Assembly: GCA_018873245.2 (NCBI GenBank)
Contig: JAEMBT020000001.1
Coordinates: 19,594,220-19,658,219, forward strand
Direction of reading: 5' to 3'
DNA from: Archegozetes longisetosus
Lineage: Eukaryota > Arthropoda > Arachnida > Sarcoptiformes > Trhypochthoniidae
Length of the DNA: 64,000 bases
Part shown: in pieces, positions 1 to 13,397 of the stretch
How positions within the stretch are numbered: the stretch's first letter is position 1
How the letters are laid out: every line of letters begins with the position of its first letter
Notes under the pieces: generated by a model
Databases searched by the model: none
What the model was told of the DNA's origin: nothing
The model's input: only the letters and a program-made list of their open reading frames with translations
Position numbers and translations under genes: made by a program

Positions 1-1
1 C

Positions 2-115
2 GATGGATGCCCTGATGCTCTTACTTTTGGGACAGAAGTCGCTAAAATACCAGTTGAGAGGGTCTTGAAAATTGTTGAATGTTACAAACCGTTCCTATCA
101 GAGTCACATAAATAA
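2..115 (+). CDS. C-terminal fragment of an unidentified protein
   Basis: Frame 2 is open from the window edge to a TAA at 113-115 and encodes 37 residues beginning DGCPDALTFG and ending FLSESHK. The composition is unlike the surrounding AT-rich noncoding DNA: balanced codons and a mixed amphipathic peptide. This suggests the last exon of a gene lying to the left. I do not recognise the family. AT-rich sequence with no further coding signal follows. The short length means a chance ORF cannot be excluded. Confidence 0.4.
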   Translation, partial: DGCPDALTFGTEVAKIPVERVLKIVECYKPFLSESHK

Positions 116-3100
116 TTGTACGATTATTTCAAATATTCAATTGAAAACTAGTTCATTAAAGGCCAATAGAGTTTTTGTTTTGTTTAACTGATCATTTATA
201 GAAAGGAAGAGATCATAATTAAAAATCTAAAGTTAGTTTCACTAATAGTACTTAGTGTTATATGACGAATATATATATATATTCGTTAATTTTTTTGACA
301 AGGTAGCGTGAAGTTTAACACATAAAAATCATGACATTCTAATTAAATTAAGTGAAAATAAACCATATCTTTTAATAATCTTTTTGAAATGTTTTGCTTT
401 GTTTTTAGTTCGGAACCAATTTATGCACAATTTTATCAGAATTTATCTCTACTTGATTAACATCAATAAAGTTATTTGAACCTTATATAGTATCTAAAAG
501 ATTATTCAGTGTTTGTGGTCAAAAAATCAAGAGCTCAAAGGTCAAACGATTATAAATGACGAACTTTCACGTCTCAAACGATTATTTTTTAGTTAATGAC
601 AATTAGATGTTATATCGAATCAATTGCTTTTATAGTTGCTTATTTGACAATTTGGTTCTCTATTTTTGTCATCTGCATGGAATGTAATGCAACTGAAGTT
701 AGTTTCAATTTGTCGAAAGCTAATGATCAATCGCGCTTTTAGTTTCAAATAAGTCAAACAATAGTTTAGGTGAGAAACATTTAGGAAAACCGCGTTCAAC
801 TTTTCAATATTGAAAGTTTTGCTTGATTTACCATGAGTTCTGAGTAGAAAAAGTCAGGCATTTCTAATTGTTATTAAAGGCTACGTTAATGATCGCAAAG
901 TAACAATAAATCACCTCAAAGTTGATGTTGTTTTCAATTTGCACGCATTTTCAGTTTATGGTGCCTATTTATATGCTGAATATTATTTCTCAAATTAAAT
1001 GTAAACCATTTTAACGGTATTATAAATAGAAATGCTTCATTTTTGTTGCCTATTATATAGCAAATGCTCAAACATGATTTTTCTTTATCTTCCTATATCA
1101 CACTTCAAATATATCTGATTTTGTCATATTCGTAACTTTTTTTGTTAAAACTGATTGATTTTTTTTCCAAAATACGATCTTTCTCGCGATCAAATGGTTG
1201 GAAAGCAAAGGTCAAGGTAACATGGTGTGTGTTGACCAGGTTTGTCAAATGAATAAGAAAAATTTAGATTTAAAAAACTTGTTGAAAAAAGCTTGCTCTG
1301 CTATCAATTTTATGTGCTGTAAATGCCAAACAATGTTTATTGTGTTTTTTACGCGCAACCTATAATAACAATGTATTTTAAGAAGTTTTAATCTTTTTTT
1401 CTTATAATGCAATAAAACTTGAATTCTATGAGAAATTTAAATTTTCTGATTCCGAGCTTAACTTGAAGGTTATTCGATTTACTTTTCTAATTGGTTTAGA
1501 TGTGTGTTAAATAGTATTGTTCTACTCTACGTTTAAATACTAACATGGATTAACCTTTTTTCATAAAACTAAATACCGTAATATAGGGACAACAATGAAT
1601 GCCGGAACCAATTCTGATGAGTAATCAGAGAAAAAATGACAGACTCTTTTCAGACTCTTTTCAGACTGTTTGTAAGCTAAATACTAGTAAAATTGATGGC
1701 CGAATCATTCTTTTAGTCTTCTTTAGTACGTCAACTTAATACACGCTTCAAAAGAATAAATATTTACCACATCGATCATTCAATTGCATCTTTGACTCAC
1801 TTTTAGTATTAGAAACTTTTTTTGACAAGAAATGTCTGCAAACATTTTTGAACTGCATCAAAAATTTTCAAAAATTTTCAAACATATTGAACTAAACAAC
1901 AAACTAATTATAATAATTAAATGACTAATTAAATCGTAAGGAAGTATTGTTTTGTGTTGGAGTGAACATGAAATCGTATTATAATATAATGAGAGCAATG
2001 ATTTGCAATTAGAATCATGTCATTTGAATAGAATAAGTAAAAAGTCAGAATCTTCAGTTGTCGATCATGCGAAACTATTGACATCGTAATAGCCTGATAA
2101 TTGTCACTTAAAATTGTGTTTTCAACTATTAGACTGTTATGCAGTTTATCTCATTATATCATTATATCAGTCTATTAATAAAAGTTTATAAATGTTTTGA
2201 ACGCAATATTTTCTTTCTACACCACTTCAGATTCAAACCATTTTTCATTCATTATAAATATATGCAACAAATTTTATATTAATTAATCTTCATTAGATAA
2301 TTGTCAATATTTGTCAACTGATTGCGGTTAACAATTGTATTGTTTCGAGAAGTTTATTAAAATGCGTTAAATGTTATTGAATACAGTCTGCATTGATTTC
2401 GTCAAACTTTCATATAATAACATAATTTGTTGACTTGTTGTTGAATATAAAATTTTCAATTAAATTAAACTGAGTTACTAGAAAATAGATTTAGATGTGC
2501 AACAATATAAAACAATCATTTTCAATTGTCGACCTCATTATAAGCAAATAATGACTGCAATTATTAATTAATTTAACGCTTTAAGCATTGATTAGCTCAT
2601 TAAAACTAATTAAATATTCATTTACTCAACAGTTGAAGGACTGGTAAAAACCAAATTAATAAATCATATTTCATTAGATAGTTAGGAAAATAATAAATAA
2701 AAACATTTCTTATAGGAAATAGTTAGAAATTGAATAATCTGTTCAATAGTCTGCTCAGTAATACTATATATTTCTATTTGATTTACTTAAATACTGATAT
2801 TCAATTAGGAAAAGCTTAATGATCAAACATTTTTCGTGTGAGAAGCCTTCAAATTGAATGAACTCATACCAGTATAAGTAAAAAGACGATTGTTTTGTCA
2901 CTTTTTGTCGCCTGGAAAATATGTTGGTTTTACAAATTACAAGTTGATCGTAAAGATTGGTTGACTGTGTTGCAAATCTAGTATATGTTTAATAGTAATC
3001 ATATGGAATTAGTTTCAACTTTTATGTGCAATTTTTTTCAGAATCTAATGAGCCATAAGAACATACTTCTGGCGTTTTATCTTAAGAAAAAAAACATTTT

Positions 3101-3430
3101 TTCTTAAGAATTCTAAAGATATTTTAAAGAAAATCATTATTTTGAAATATGATCGTAACAGTTATTTATACTCTTGAAAAGATTATTTATAATGAGTTTT
3201 TTCATAATAGCAATTGCGTAAAACAGTGCAAAAATTGGCTAATAATAAAATAATTTATTATTATTTAGCCGAAAGGCTTATACTAGAAAAGTTAGTTATA
3301 GAGAGAATGAATGCATATATTTTTGTTCCCTTAAGAGTTAACCATAAAAAAAGCTTATTGACAGGTATGAGGGGGTAGAGCCTCGAAATACCTTATCTCA
3401 CTATTGTTACTATTGGACAAATAGGCTATC
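116..3430. other. intergenic, no gene seen
   Basis: About 3.3 kb of AT-rich DNA without a convincing ORF, RNA gene or mobile-element end. A short perfect palindrome of alternating AT capped by ACGAA/TTCGT lies near 264-286. Composition becomes less AT-rich from about 3380, consistent with the approach to the promoter of the next gene. Confidence 0.5.
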
Positions 3431-3431
3431 A

Positions 3432-3512
3432 TTATAAAATCAGGGCTTCTGACAACTAGACCTACAAATTCATCGCAACAATTCTCGTTCAACTTTATCG
3501 AAAATCGTGTTT
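3432..3512 (+). promoter_or_regulatory. candidate TATA box and 5' UTR exon of the CPAP1-like gene
   Basis: TATAAAA occurs at 3433-3439. A strong donor match, GTAAGT, lies at 3513-3518, and an acceptor (pyrimidine-rich, ending AG at 3841-3842) lies just upstream of the start codon at 3863. Together these suggest a noncoding first exon ending at 3512 and a 5' UTR intron of about 330 bases. This is inferred from motif spacing only, without transcript evidence. Confidence 0.3.
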
Positions 3513-3862
3513 GTAAGTCACTGCCGCTATCGATGCATAACAGTTGATCAACAGAAGATCATCGCAAGAAGTTCGTGAAAATATTTGGGAAACTCGTAGT
3601 GCTGCAGACAGACAGCTCTTACTATATTCCAGTTACTCAACTCTGACAGTGAGTTATCATGTATGACACAAGTTTGTGATTATATTCCTCCAGAGTATAT
3701 AATATGACAATACCAAAATAGTTATTTGGTTCTTGTTATTTTAATCCGATTTTCTATAATTCATGTTGTGATTGGAGAGAATTGATTTCTTAAACTAAAG
3801 TTCAACATTTTCACTTAACGCAATTACTTTTTGGTTAATAAGTGCCGAAAACTATCTGTGAA

Positions 3863-6800
3863 ATGGGATGTTTTGTTAGAGACAGCAGAACTTTATTGTT
3901 AATAATTTCTATCTTTGTATTTATTATTTTTGAAGGTAGTGTTTGAGCACAATTTCTATTGAAGTTATTTAACTGAATTTTGATTTTGATGATCAATTAA
4001 TTTATGATTTTATCTTTGTTGCAGAAAGTTTTGCCAATCAGTTAGATTTGGCCAGAAAATATGGCAAAAGATTCGGAAATAAAAGTAAATTAAACTCTAC
4101 TTCTGATGCAAAGGTAAGAACTTTTTCATAAACTTATTGAAGATTTAGTTTTAAAAAATCAGTACAGGTTAATGATTTTAATTCAATTTGATGACAAAAG
4201 ACTAAATCAATTAATAAAGGTTTGATAAAAACTGCGAAGGGATAGAAAAAATGATTTTTGCAGTTATTTGAGTGAAACAATTAAACTCTGTGCAAACCGC
4301 TATCATTCGATCTAAAAATACATCGAAACGGAATCTTAACGATAGCTAAAAATATAGCGTTTGGGAGCATGCATTATGTATTGCTGCATATAATATTGAT
4401 ATTTCAATTTAATTAAAGCTATTATTACGTAGTACATTATCATAAGGTGTTACTAGACCTAAAAATAAACTTAACACTATTATATATGATCGTCATTTGC
4501 ATGAATAGATTATTGCAAAAGTAAGCAAAATCTATATTTGTCTTTGGTAGTCCTTATTGTTTCGGTAATTATTTTCAAATATTGTTCAATTTAAGTTAAA
4601 TTTTCAACTTAGCTCTTATTGTTTGTAAAATTGAATTAATTTCTAGGAAAAATGGATGCCTGTTAGTTAATCTTTTGAAAGTTGAGCACATCATTCTATG
4701 CTTTTTTGACTAATAGTTTAGAACAAGTTTATTCATTTGATAAAAATTGTGCAAAATGTTGAAACAATCTAAAAGATAAATGAGACTTTAAAGAAATCTC
4801 CTTGATCAAATAGTTTATCAGGAAAGCATATCATATAATTTTATTATAAATAAACTGTTATCTGGAAGTATATCTTGCTTGAAGAATTAAATTGCGATCA
4901 CAAATTATAAAACCACCCTATTATTTGAGTTTGCATTTATTTATCGTCTCTATATGCATCGCATTATCTAATCTGATACTATGCAAAAGATCAAAATATT
5001 GAAACTTTTTATTATTTTTATTGATGGTGTGCACATTATTTTATTCATTAATATTCATGATTTTGAATTCAAGTGCAAAAATGTTCAAAAATAGTAATTG
5101 TTTTTCACTGCCATTTATAATGGCAACATTTGCTCCAATTTGAAAAATTGAAACTTTAAAAACTTTTATTAACATTAATTACAGGAAAGAAATGGTTTGG
5201 GCAGAAAAGAGCCCAAAATGTGATTATAATAATCTAATGAAAAAAAGATTTCGAGTTATAAAATGGCTTTAGGGCTAAGAATTGTTGAATAATGAAATTA
5301 TAGATTTTACACAATATATGATATTCTGTAATATTTCATCCTCAATATTCAAAGGCATGACTAAACATTTTCATTACATACTCAGTCAATAATAGCTTCT
5401 ATCAAAAAGTTTTTTATGGTCTTATTGAAATGTTTTCTTCTTCTTCTGCTTCTCTTCCCCTTATTATAACTCACATTAAACTCATGAAGATTTAGAAAAA
5501 GTAAGAAATATTTGGGTGACATGAATAATGTATTTTAATTTATTTAGTATAAAAGTCAGGATTTCATAGAGAATAAAATTATAGTTCAATTATTTCTTTC
5601 CTTTGATACGATTTATTGATGAATAAGAGCTTCTATAAAATTGAAAATCCATTATAAATGGAAACTTAAATCGTAATGAAATGGTTTAGATGACGAAAAA
5701 AATTTCCTACTTATCTATTGGAAACGTTTTTTTGGTCATTGAAAAGAATAATAGAGTTCGTGAAAATGATTAGAGTCTTATCGCGATAGTATAGAAATGT
5801 TTGACTTAACGTCTGAACAGTTATCGACTACCGTAACATAATTACACTGAAAAATGTTGTCTCTATAAACTTCAACTTTACAAAAATGATTCTTATTTTC
5901 CTGATAAGTGTCTGACTTTTTATGCCTATTATTTGCTGCAAGCTTTTTACTGCAAACTTTTTTCTGACACTTTTGAGCTTTTGTTGAAACTTCTGTAATA
6001 ATCATGTTTTACTTGTATAAACATAATAATATTTTTTTACGTAAGTCTCGGTAGAAAAGTTTTTTCGACATCCAGGCACAAAATGTTGACTCAAATGATT
6101 GACAATCAGTTTGCGCTATTATTAACTGTGGTCATAATTGATGCGCTAATATATATGTTAAGTTTAACATAATTATGTTAATATACGAATAGGATTGAAT
6201 GGATTTGAGAAAACTGATTATAAGCCTAATTGAATATGATATGAATGTTTAAAAAAGCTTAAACGTGGACTATCTATTGGAATGATGTAGAGTTGAAAAA
6301 GTAATGGTAGTAATGTATAATTGTATCCGCAATAAAGTTGTCATCTCTGAAAAATGACTTAAAGGCCGACTTAAAAGCGCTGCGCTAATAGTGAATCATT
6401 CATTTTAAGTCCTATTTTTGAATGGCTAATAAATGAATCTTTGTGACTCAAACAATAGCTTCGTTTCGGTATATAATACAATTTAAAGTATAATTATCTC
6501 AACAGTTTTTAGTCTCATTTACTAAATATTAAAAATATTAGAAATATGTACGAACATTGACTTTAAGCTAATCATAAGAAAATTGAAGCTATTACTTCGC
6601 TAATAGTTTTGTGCAAAGTTTGTATTCCTTGAATCAATGACTTTGAAGTGGAAAATAATTGTATGAACTTTAAGTTGTAACCGATAGATCGATGTTTCGT
6701 GACTTCTCATTTAAGGATTTATTGCTAGCAAAACGAAGTACTACTAAGAAAATGAATATTTTTTATAAATGTAGATCAATACTAGCTAAATATTAACATT

Positions 6801-9800
6801 TACAACAAGTCGAGCTGAAGATCGATTTCAGTTTTACTTCTTTCTAGAAATAGACATTAATTTTAGGGTTGTTTTAATAGTCTAATTTGGACACTTTTTT
6901 GAGTATAAGTCATACAACCAATAACTATAATTAACTCATGAAATTTCATAATTATCTTCATTAGTTCGAACATTTGTATTAATGATATTTTAAAAATAAA
7001 AATTTCAAAACTAATCGATGCATTAGTTTTGAAGTGAACTTATAAAAAATATTGAACAACAATGTTTTTGAACAACAATGTTTTTATGTTTCTTTTAATA
7101 ATGTTAACAACCATTAAATCTATAATTAAACTATTGGCTAATTAACTCTTCTCGTTAATTGGATAAAACGAAATAATAGTTAGTGTAAAATGAATTAACC
7201 AATAAATCATTTAAAAGTAGGAAATTAGTGCTCTCAGTCATAACGTTTGCCAAACTGTTTGGCACTATTGAAAGTTTAATGATTATTTCTATTGTTATTT
7301 TGCGCACAAATCCTGTCCTGTCGTCATTGAAGCGGTCATCAATTGACCCGCAATACTATTCCTGAAAACAACTTTTGAAAAAATACTTACACATAACAAA
7401 ACCATTACACGATTATACGACTGAAGTTCTATTATCATCTCTCAGATCAATGAGTTTAGTTGCTCAGAATGATTGGCATTCTCTCAATATTTGTCTCTTC
7501 TTCATCAGACTGTGTGTTGTCTATGTTCGCTACTGTGGCGTCAATCGGTAAAACTAGAGACTGATTCAACTGTAACTAATGGTTGTTTTATACCACTATA
7601 AGCGTTACTCAAATTCAAATTTTAACAAAAATGCAAATTCATATCCTTTGTAATACCTGATCTACCAATCAGACAATTCTTTTTTAATCGGCAGAAAATC
7701 TACTCTCGTTACTGTTTATTCATGTGATTCAATTCAGTGATTAATCATTGTTTCGGTCATTATTTGTTTAAATGCAAAGATGTTGGACTAATTCCATTAA
7801 TACAACTATTAATCAATTAAACTTAGTATTGAATTGTGCTTCTTTTCACTTATACCTTACGAAGGTTTTAGAAATCATATAAAAACCTAAATTTGAACTA
7901 AGAGTTTCAAATCAAATATCTAACCATCAAATAGAAACTGGAGTTTAATGGAAAAGTTTACTCACAGCGAAGTAATACTTAGAAGTAATAAAATTGAAAC
8001 ATCATATAAGATAAGGTGCAAGGAATGAATAATAAATTGCAAATCAATTTTAGTCTAGAGCTAAACAGTTAATTTACTATAAGTGGTTGTTGCGAAATGC
8101 GTACAATTGTTTAAAATCCTGGAAGAATAGTGAGCGGCCAAATCAAACGGCAAATATTTAGAGCATATTTATGTAAATTAGGATTCGCTTCAATGAAACC
8201 ATTTCAAGTAAATAAACTCATCGTAAGGTGTGGCATTACGTGAAAAACTTTTCAGGTCTATATTTCTAATTCGACTCAATTACCTCAGACATACTTATAT
8301 TTGACTAAGTATTATAGTTATTTTGTAGATTTTCATGCAATTAATACAAAAGTCTATTTATACAAAAAACGTCTTATGCAATAAAACTCAAATATTTGTT
8401 ATGCACGACTAAGTTTTTCAAACTTTTGCCTCAAATCTACTCAAAATTTGTAAACTCGAAAGTTTAAAATCCTTTTCTTCTAATCTATTCAGGAGATCAC
8501 TAAAAGTGTAACTAAGACCGAAACAGCGACAACTAAGTTGCCAGAAGGAGTCAAATTAGAACCACCGGAAACTCATTATTCGTTCACAAAGTTAGAAGCA
8601 ACAACATCGACAGCACCAGCAGTTGCCAATAATGAAGAAATCAGTTCCTCAGATGAAGATTCTGAACAAGAAGTAGACGTTGATTTGAGTCAATTACAAG
8701 TCTCATTACCAAATGTCAAGTTTGATTGTAGCGGACGTCAGGAAGGCTATTATGGAGATCCAGATTATAGGTGCGAAGTATTTCACTATTGCAACAGTCA
8801 AGGCAAAAGAGATACTTTTCTCTGCCCATCAAATTCAAAGTTCAACCAGAAAGACATGACTTGTGATACCGATAGTAGCGATGATTTGTGTCAACCAGAA
8901 CCTGCTTGGGGTCACAATCATCTCTATCCGCCTTCTGTACAACAACCGTCGTCCGGTAAAGTAAAAGATATGAATCAGTTTGAAGTCACTGCTCCTAAAT
9001 ATGAAACTAAGGATAACGGATTCCGAGAACCGATTTACGATACGAAAAGTTACGAAACTTTAAGAAAGCATCAAAACAAAAATAATAAAGATAATGAAGG
9101 TATTGTTGCAATTTTTAACGTTATTTCTCAAATTAAGTTACAATACTAAGTTCAGTTTCGCACAAACAAATAGTTTATATGATTTCGATCTGTAGATCGT
9201 TTTTCTGAGTGCCTCCACTTGAAAATCTTACTTAAGTCTTGATTAAGTTTGACGGAAATTCCATAGATTTTTTGTTTAAAAACCAGTAATAGAATCCTTG
9301 ACAATGGACTAGAAATGTTGAAAATCAAGATAAGATATCCTGATAGCCAGACAGGTAACAGTATTTAGAAATAAACATGAATTGACGGATATAGTCATAT
9401 CTTTATTAGTTAAGGCGTTCAATTTGAATAAAATATTCAAATGGACATTTCTTTTACGCATAAAGATTGCTATCGGTTGCAATTGCATTCAAATCAAAGT
9501 TGTATCAGATAAGAGTCGACTAATACATAAATAGCATGAAAATGATTGGATTTCTCTGATTGCAAGTTTTGATAACTTGATTACTGTCTTCACTTAAAAA
9601 TAGACATAAAATGATCATTCTATTAAAATTTAACCTTATTTTTCAATCTTGAGAAATCAGTTTTGAGACCAACATTCTTATAAATAGTTCTTCTATTCTT
9701 TAGACCTGTATTTTTGGACTAAAAGGAGTTTGGTATTCATTCGAATAAAAGTTAAATTTGTCTTATATAGTAGCGAACGCTTATCGAAAAAAGTTGCAAT

Positions 9801-12414
9801 TATTAAACTCTATAAGTTTTACATTAAAAAGTTTCTAAAAGTTTTTAGCGATTCATTTGAATCTAGTCCTTGAAAGAGTTGCAATTTCAATCTTCATCCA
9901 AATTAAAGACATTGAACTTGACCGAACTGGACAGAAATTTCTTAGTAGTATTCAATTTTAGATTATTCAAGAGATTATAATCTAAGCTTTGATGACATTC
10001 ATTTTTAAGGTGACTCTAATAAAGACAATAATAAGTCAAACACTAATAACGATGGCGGCGAAAAAGAAATTAAATTTAATTATTTTGGCGGCAATTTCGG
10101 TGATCGTCAACGAAACACAGCGACTACTAATGATTATAATAGGAAGAATACTAATTATAATAATAATGACAATAAGAGTCAAAACTACAGCGATTTTGGG
10201 ACAGTTAGTGATGCGATTAAAAAAGGGTATAAAGAAGAAAAGGAGAACAATCCAGTTATGAGCATTGATTTAAATCGTAAGAAGCAATCATTTACGCCAA
10301 CTCTATATCACAAATCTGTATCTGATGGCGCGCAAAATAGACCACAGCCAGACATCAATCAAATTCATAATAAAAACGCGAACAAAAACTATGAAACCAG
10401 TCAGTCAGAACATTATGTGCCCTCATCTCCACCTGATAAATCATATCTATCGCCACCGATCCCAACCGAAAAGCCATCGTCAGTCGCACCAACTAGAATA
10501 ATAGCGCAGAATCAGAGACACAAACCTAATGACCAGGCAATCTATCAATTGGCACCAACCATCGCTTCGAGACCATCTATAAAATGGCCCAATAGAAAAC
10601 AAGCCAATCTAGAAAATTATTTAACTAAACCGATAAAATCTGAACCGAGTCATTCGGAGTCGCCACCACCACCACCTCCGCCACCTCCTCCTCCGCCACA
10701 ATCGACAAGACACCAAAAACCTACACCACAACCATACACGCCATTAAATAATCCAAATGAGAAATATAGGCAGCATTCGCAGCAAGAAAACTACAATCAA
10801 CCACCAAAAGTCTATGAACTACCACTTGATCTATGGCCACAAACAGATTCTAAGGGTAATTATCAACCAGTAGTTGTCGAACATGAAATTCAAGCATCAC
10901 ATCCACCACAACCACCACTCATACCGCAACTATCACAACCATCACATCCACCACAACCACCACAAATATCGCAACCATCACATCCACCACAACCACCGCA
11001 ACTACCGCAACTATCACAACCATCTCAATCATCACAACCACCACAACTACCGCAATTATCACAACCATCTCAACCACGTCCAAAAACGAAGAAACAGAGG
11101 CCACACCAACAACAGAGTCCTATTGAAGAAGTACCAAAGCCGAAGTGGGCACCTGTCAATAATCAAAACTCTGGTCCCCCATCATACCAGAAACAACAAC
11201 CGCCAAAACCTCCTGTTGTTAATACATGGAATAGTATAGAACAACTTCAACAGAATCCTGAAACAGAGCATTATTACGTGAACAAAAATCGGGAACCTGT
11301 CTATCAGAATAAAGTGCAAACAAAAATCCATTCGTGGTCTTCGGAAATGAATAGTGAACAAAATAAGCCAATGAGAGAGCCACCGCCGTCTGGTTACAGC
11401 CCTCCGACACCACCGCCAAAGCCTAAATGGGCTCAGGATATGGTCGAAATGGTTGATTTGCCACAATATCAACAGACACAACAATTATCGCAATCACAAA
11501 AGGTATTGCAAGATTATAGCCCAGATTCAACTCTATATTACAACAAGAATAAAAATGAAAATCCAGGAAAACAAGTCTTTGCGGAACACAGTAACGAGTA
11601 TGAGGTAAAAGATAATTCTGAGCCTAATCCTACAAACCCTATCACAAGCTATTACTACGAACAGTTTAGACCCTATAAGTTGGCGGAAAATAATCCGATA
11701 CCTCATCAGCGAAAACCTACTGAAGAAAACTCACCGAAACTTATTTACACAGTCGAAGACAACGCCAACAATAATAACAATCAATATGAGCATATAGTAT
11801 CTAGAAAGCCAGGAGTAGATGACTTGCAGTCCACGTCCTTTGATAAGCCTAAACCCTTCAGACAAATACCAGCTAAGAAAATGCCGGGTTATATACCAGA
11901 GATGTTACCACAAACAGAATTATTAACTAACCCAGAAATGCCATTATTCACAAAATTACAAAAACCATTCATACATAATAAGGCTAAACCTAATTACAAG
12001 TTCCATAAACCGAAGAAACAGTTCGTAAGTACAGTCAACTTTGCCGATGAACTGTTCTCTGGAGAAAACGGATGGGCTTTCAAACCGGTAGAAACAACAG
12101 GACTAGATGCAGCCTTCACGAATCAATTCCCATTGGCAATGACATCAATGCCCAAAATGTCGAAAAAGCATTATAGGCCGCCACTGATGACCAACTACCA
12201 AATGAATCCATCGTCCATTCGTTTCCCATATCATCCCCAACCTCAGCCATCAATGATTATTTCCCAACAATTGCCATTCACTCATAATCTTCAGGCTCAG
12301 CACTCTTTTCCGATGCAGTATTACTTACCAGTCTATCCAATGACACCAAAACCAAATATAAACTTACCTATCAATCAGTTAGCAGTACGACCATCACATA
12401 CAAGACTTTGGTAG
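3863..12414 (+). CDS. secreted CPAP1-type chitin-binding protein with a long Pro/Gln-rich tail
   Basis: Four coding exons, 3863-3935, 4025-4113, 8493-9099 and 10010-12414, join in phase with GT/AG borders and give 1057 aa. The start is the first ATG after an in-frame TAA at 3839. Residues about 10-24 are a hydrophobic signal peptide. A CBM14/peritrophin-A domain spans about 130-190, with six cysteines at 133, 148, 154, 165, 178 and 187 and the aromatic pattern GYYGD/FHYC/FLCP/FNQ. One such domain in a secreted protein fits the CPAP1 class of chitin-binding cuticle proteins. The ~800-residue last exon is low complexity: Asn/Lys-rich, a polyproline run near residue 480, [15 protein letters not shown] repeats near 550-610, then a Pro/Tyr-rich tail. 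A structural role in extracellular chitin matrix is inferred from the family. Convergent with PNUTS. Confidence 0.88.
4114..8492 (+). other. intron 3 of the CPAP1-like gene if the 5' UTR intron is real
   Basis: This 4.4-kb intron separates the short N-terminal exon from the chitin-binding exon. It begins GTAAGA and ends in a pyrimidine-rich tract plus AG. It is AT-rich with no nested gene that I can support; open frames such as a minus-strand one near 5.8-6.0 kb look like chance. A perfect 18-bp tandem duplication (unit TTGAACAACAATGTTTTT) lies near 7052-7087. Confidence 0.7.
9100..10009 (+). other. last intron of the CPAP1-like gene
   Basis: The 910-base intron begins GTATTG and ends in TTTTTAAG. 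Splicing joins a one-base codon remainder (G) to GT, giving a glycine and keeping the downstream frame open. Apart from the splice sites I see nothing in it. Confidence 0.7.
10660..11080 (+). repeat. in-frame proline/glutamine triplet-repeat tract
   Basis: A CCA/CCT/CCG run near 10663-10698 encodes about 13 consecutive prolines. From about 10893 to 11075, imperfect repeats of CAACCATCACATCCACCA-like units encode [10 protein letters not shown] motifs. Two long non-genic ORFs in other frames over this tract, one His/Asn-rich and one Val-rich antisense, are by-products of the repeat. Such coding minisatellites are prone to length change. Confidence 0.8.
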
Positions 12415-12432
12415 TAATTATAAAAGTTTTGT

Positions 12433-12438
12433 AATAAA
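12433..12438 (+). terminator. polyadenylation signal of the CPAP1-like gene
   Basis: AATAAA lies 19 bases after the stop codon at 12412-12414. Further AATAAA-like hexamers occur near 12790 and 12810, so alternative 3' ends are possible. Confidence 0.5.
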
Positions 12439-13244
12439 AAAAGATATCATTGCGATAAAAATTCAAAGTTAAAAACTTTTATCCTATCCTTACCTTTAAG
12501 TCATTAACTTTTAAAGCATTAAACAGATTGTATATAAAATCTATTTCTCTATTTAGTGTCTTCAGTAATGTTATTATTTTTAGGGACTTTTGTGTTTGGC
12601 TTTTTTTACGTTAGTTTTTTGCAGCAAAACTATTTTAGATTTAATGTTCAAAACTTATAAGTTATTTAAAAGATGTATTTAATTACTACTTCTTAATTGA
12701 AACACACTTTGAAACATCATTACAACATCTGATTTTCTCATTAGATTCTGTTATCAAATTATAATTTGAAACTTTCTTATTGTACGAATTAATAAAATAC
12801 AAATTTATAAATAAATTCGGCTTTTATTTAAAAAAAAGGAAAACTTAAGTCTCAGTTAAACGATAAATCAATAACAACGAAATTAATGTTACAATTATGT
12901 TACTTTACAGATAGCATGCAATCGATAATTAATAATAATAGTTAATGAATGGATAAATGAAAGGCACAATCGATCGATTTTCGAAAGTTCAACTTATTCT
13001 TCAGTCATTCTTTATTTCCAAGAGGTGTTTCCATTTCGATAATAAATATAAGACCCGATTCATCCGAAAAATTTGCAAACGATTACGTCAACGTAAATTC
13101 AAAGAATAGACCACAAATTTCTTTCTTATTCATTCCTCATCTATATATATATTGCTCACGTGTATATACATATAATATATATATATATTATACACATAAA
13201 CACTTGAAATATCAGTTAAATTGTGCCATAAAAAGAGCTCTGAT
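12439..13244. other. convergent intergenic spacer
   Basis: About 0.8 kb separates the 3' ends of the CPAP1-like and PNUTS genes. It is AT-rich with short (TA)n tracts from about 13143 onward. No gene seen. Confidence 0.6.
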
Positions 13245-13320
13245 TTTATTTATTTTCAATAAAAATAATGGAAAAAGAAATATATATATATATACACATA
13301 CATATATATATATATTTATA
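13140..13320. repeat. TA/CATA microsatellite cluster in the PNUTS 3' region
   Basis: Several alternating TA tracts with interspersed CACG, ACACATA and TATACATA occur within 180 bases around the presumed 3' UTR end of PNUTS. Confidence 0.7.
13245..13250 (-). terminator. candidate polyadenylation signal of PNUTS
   Basis: TTTATT on the + strand reads AATAAA on the minus strand, about 150 bases beyond the PNUTS stop codon. Confidence 0.4.
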
Positions 13321-13397
13321 ATTGAAGTCAAAATATGTATATTAGGCATCGAATGAACAGAAAACTCATAAGTGTTATGTTGTGATCGATTTTGATC

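Noticed and set aside
10874-11239. His/Asn-rich ORF and Val-rich antisense ORF
   Set aside because: Other-frame readings of the Pro/Gln coding repeat of the CPAP1-like gene.
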